Shown: positions 37,421-37,668 of the stretch, in pieces | Layout of the letters: each line of letters starts with the position of its first letter | Numbering within the stretch: the first letter of the stretch is position 1 | DNA from: JBBCJT01 sp037190665 | GTDB taxonomy: Bacteria; Pseudomonadota; Alphaproteobacteria; Acetobacterales; Acetobacteraceae | Assembly: GCA_037190665.1 (NCBI GenBank) | Contig: JBBCJT010000007.1 | Span: forward strand, 1-37,668 | DNA length: 37,668 bases | Direction of reading: 5' to 3' | Translations under genes and position numbers: made by a program | The notes under the pieces: model-generated | The model's database searches: none | Told to the model about the DNA's origin: nothing | The model's input: only the letters and a program-made list of their open reading frames with translations

Positions 37421-37668
37421 ATGAAGCTGCTCTGCACCGTCGCCGCTGTTGCCCTTCTCGCGCTGCCGGCGGCTGCCCAGACCCAGCAGGGCATGGGCGG
37501 CATGAGCGGCATGGGTGGCCAGCAGGGCATGGGCGGCATGAGCGGCATGGGCGGTCAGCAAGGCATGGGCGGCATGAGCGGCATGGGTGGCCAGCAAGGC
37601 ATGGGCGGCATGAGCGGCATGGGTGGCCAGCAAGGCATGGGCGGCATGAGCGGCATGGGTGGCCAGCA
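37421..37668 (+). CDS. Exported Met/Gly/Gln-rich repeat protein, partial
   Basis: The start MKLLCTVAAVALLALPAAAQ is a signal peptide with GAGGA 5 nt before the ATG. After it the protein consists only of a 12-residue unit QQGMGGMSGMGG, seen five times plus the start of a sixth when the window ends. Three or more Met per unit in a Gly background suggests a flexible Met-rich chain; such chains can bind copper(I) in other proteins, but this is a guess here. The C-terminus is missing. Confidence 0.8.
   Translation, partial: MKLLCTVAAVALLALPAAAQTQQGMGGMSGMGGQQGMGGMSGMGGQQGMGGMSGMGGQQGMGGMSGMGGQQGMGGMSGMGGQ
37484..37668 (+). repeat. 36-bp coding tandem repeat
   Basis: Units start at 37484, 37520, 37556, 37592 and 37628, with a partial sixth at 37664. 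They are nearly identical in DNA, varying only at third positions (CAG/CAA, GGT/GGC), which shows recent expansion. It continues past the window. Confidence 0.95.

Noticed and set aside
1..37668. CRISPR array
   Set aside because: No regularly spaced repeat with unique spacers; the only tandem arrays are the coding 36-bp repeat at the end and short 9-bp repeats.

Overview
The window comes from a GC-rich alphaproteobacterium. The gene content (many high-GC ABC solute receptors, an orphan TctC-type receptor, rlmB next to tRNA-Tyr and tRNA-Gly, a PEP-CTERM protein) suggests Rhodospirillales/Acetobacteraceae, perhaps a Roseomonas-like genus. That placement is an inference, because no rRNA or other marker gene is present.

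Region 1 (about 1-12.5 kb, all on the minus strand) reads as one long catabolic and uptake operon, with most genes touching or overlapping by 4 to 8 bases. In transcription order it holds a dipeptide/opine-type ABC importer (family 5 receptor, two permeases, fused double ATPase), an M20-like hydrolase, a LysR regulator, a DAO-type FAD oxidoreductase, an M24-fold hydrolase, a RidA deaminase, a second FAD oxidoreductase, and a second importer of the spermidine/putrescine type (receptor plus the start of an ATPase cut by the window edge). The logic is uptake of an N-substituted amino compound, hydrolysis, oxidative deamination by the FAD enzymes, and clearance of the imine by RidA. Both hydrolases lack several canonical metal ligands of their folds.

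Region 2 (12.7-15.5 kb) is housekeeping chromosome: a decayed MFS transporter end, tRNA-Gly(TCC), tRNA-Tyr(GTA), rlmB, a 2-keto-4-pentenoate hydratase-family gene, a small unknown gene, and tRNA-Thr(TGT).

Region 3 (15.44-35.89 kb) is an integrated mobile element of about 20.4 kb. The 3' half of tRNA-Thr is repeated (46-47 bp) at its far end, next to a P4-type tyrosine integrase. Paired GGGGACTC boxes with the same 11-bp spacing lie inside both ends. The core is a tightly coupled minus-strand operon with a Toprim primase-like protein, a DUF3987 ATPase-like protein, small unknown proteins, a frameshifted gene and an HGG-motif protein. Upstream of it are a tail/ejection-like Gly-rich protein, an AlpA/excisionase-like regulator and another small-gene operon under a ribbon-helix-helix regulator. 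No capsid, portal or terminase is visible, so it looks like a satellite or integrative element rather than a full prophage. Cargo includes an AT-rich two-gene membrane-protein module, a TctC receptor, a PEP-CTERM protein behind a sigma-54 promoter, a DUF6790-like membrane protein, a ribbon-helix-helix regulator with a PHB-depolymerase-type esterase, a zinc-ribbon/coiled-coil pair and a SAM methyltransferase. A 9-bp-period repeat family and a duplicated inverted-repeat module occur in three places in the element.

Region 4 (35.9-37.7 kb) is chromosome again: a DUF1330 gene, a divergent promoter region with two matching palindromes and a strong hairpin, a small exported protein, and the start of an exported Met/Gly/Gln-rich 12-residue repeat protein cut by the window end.
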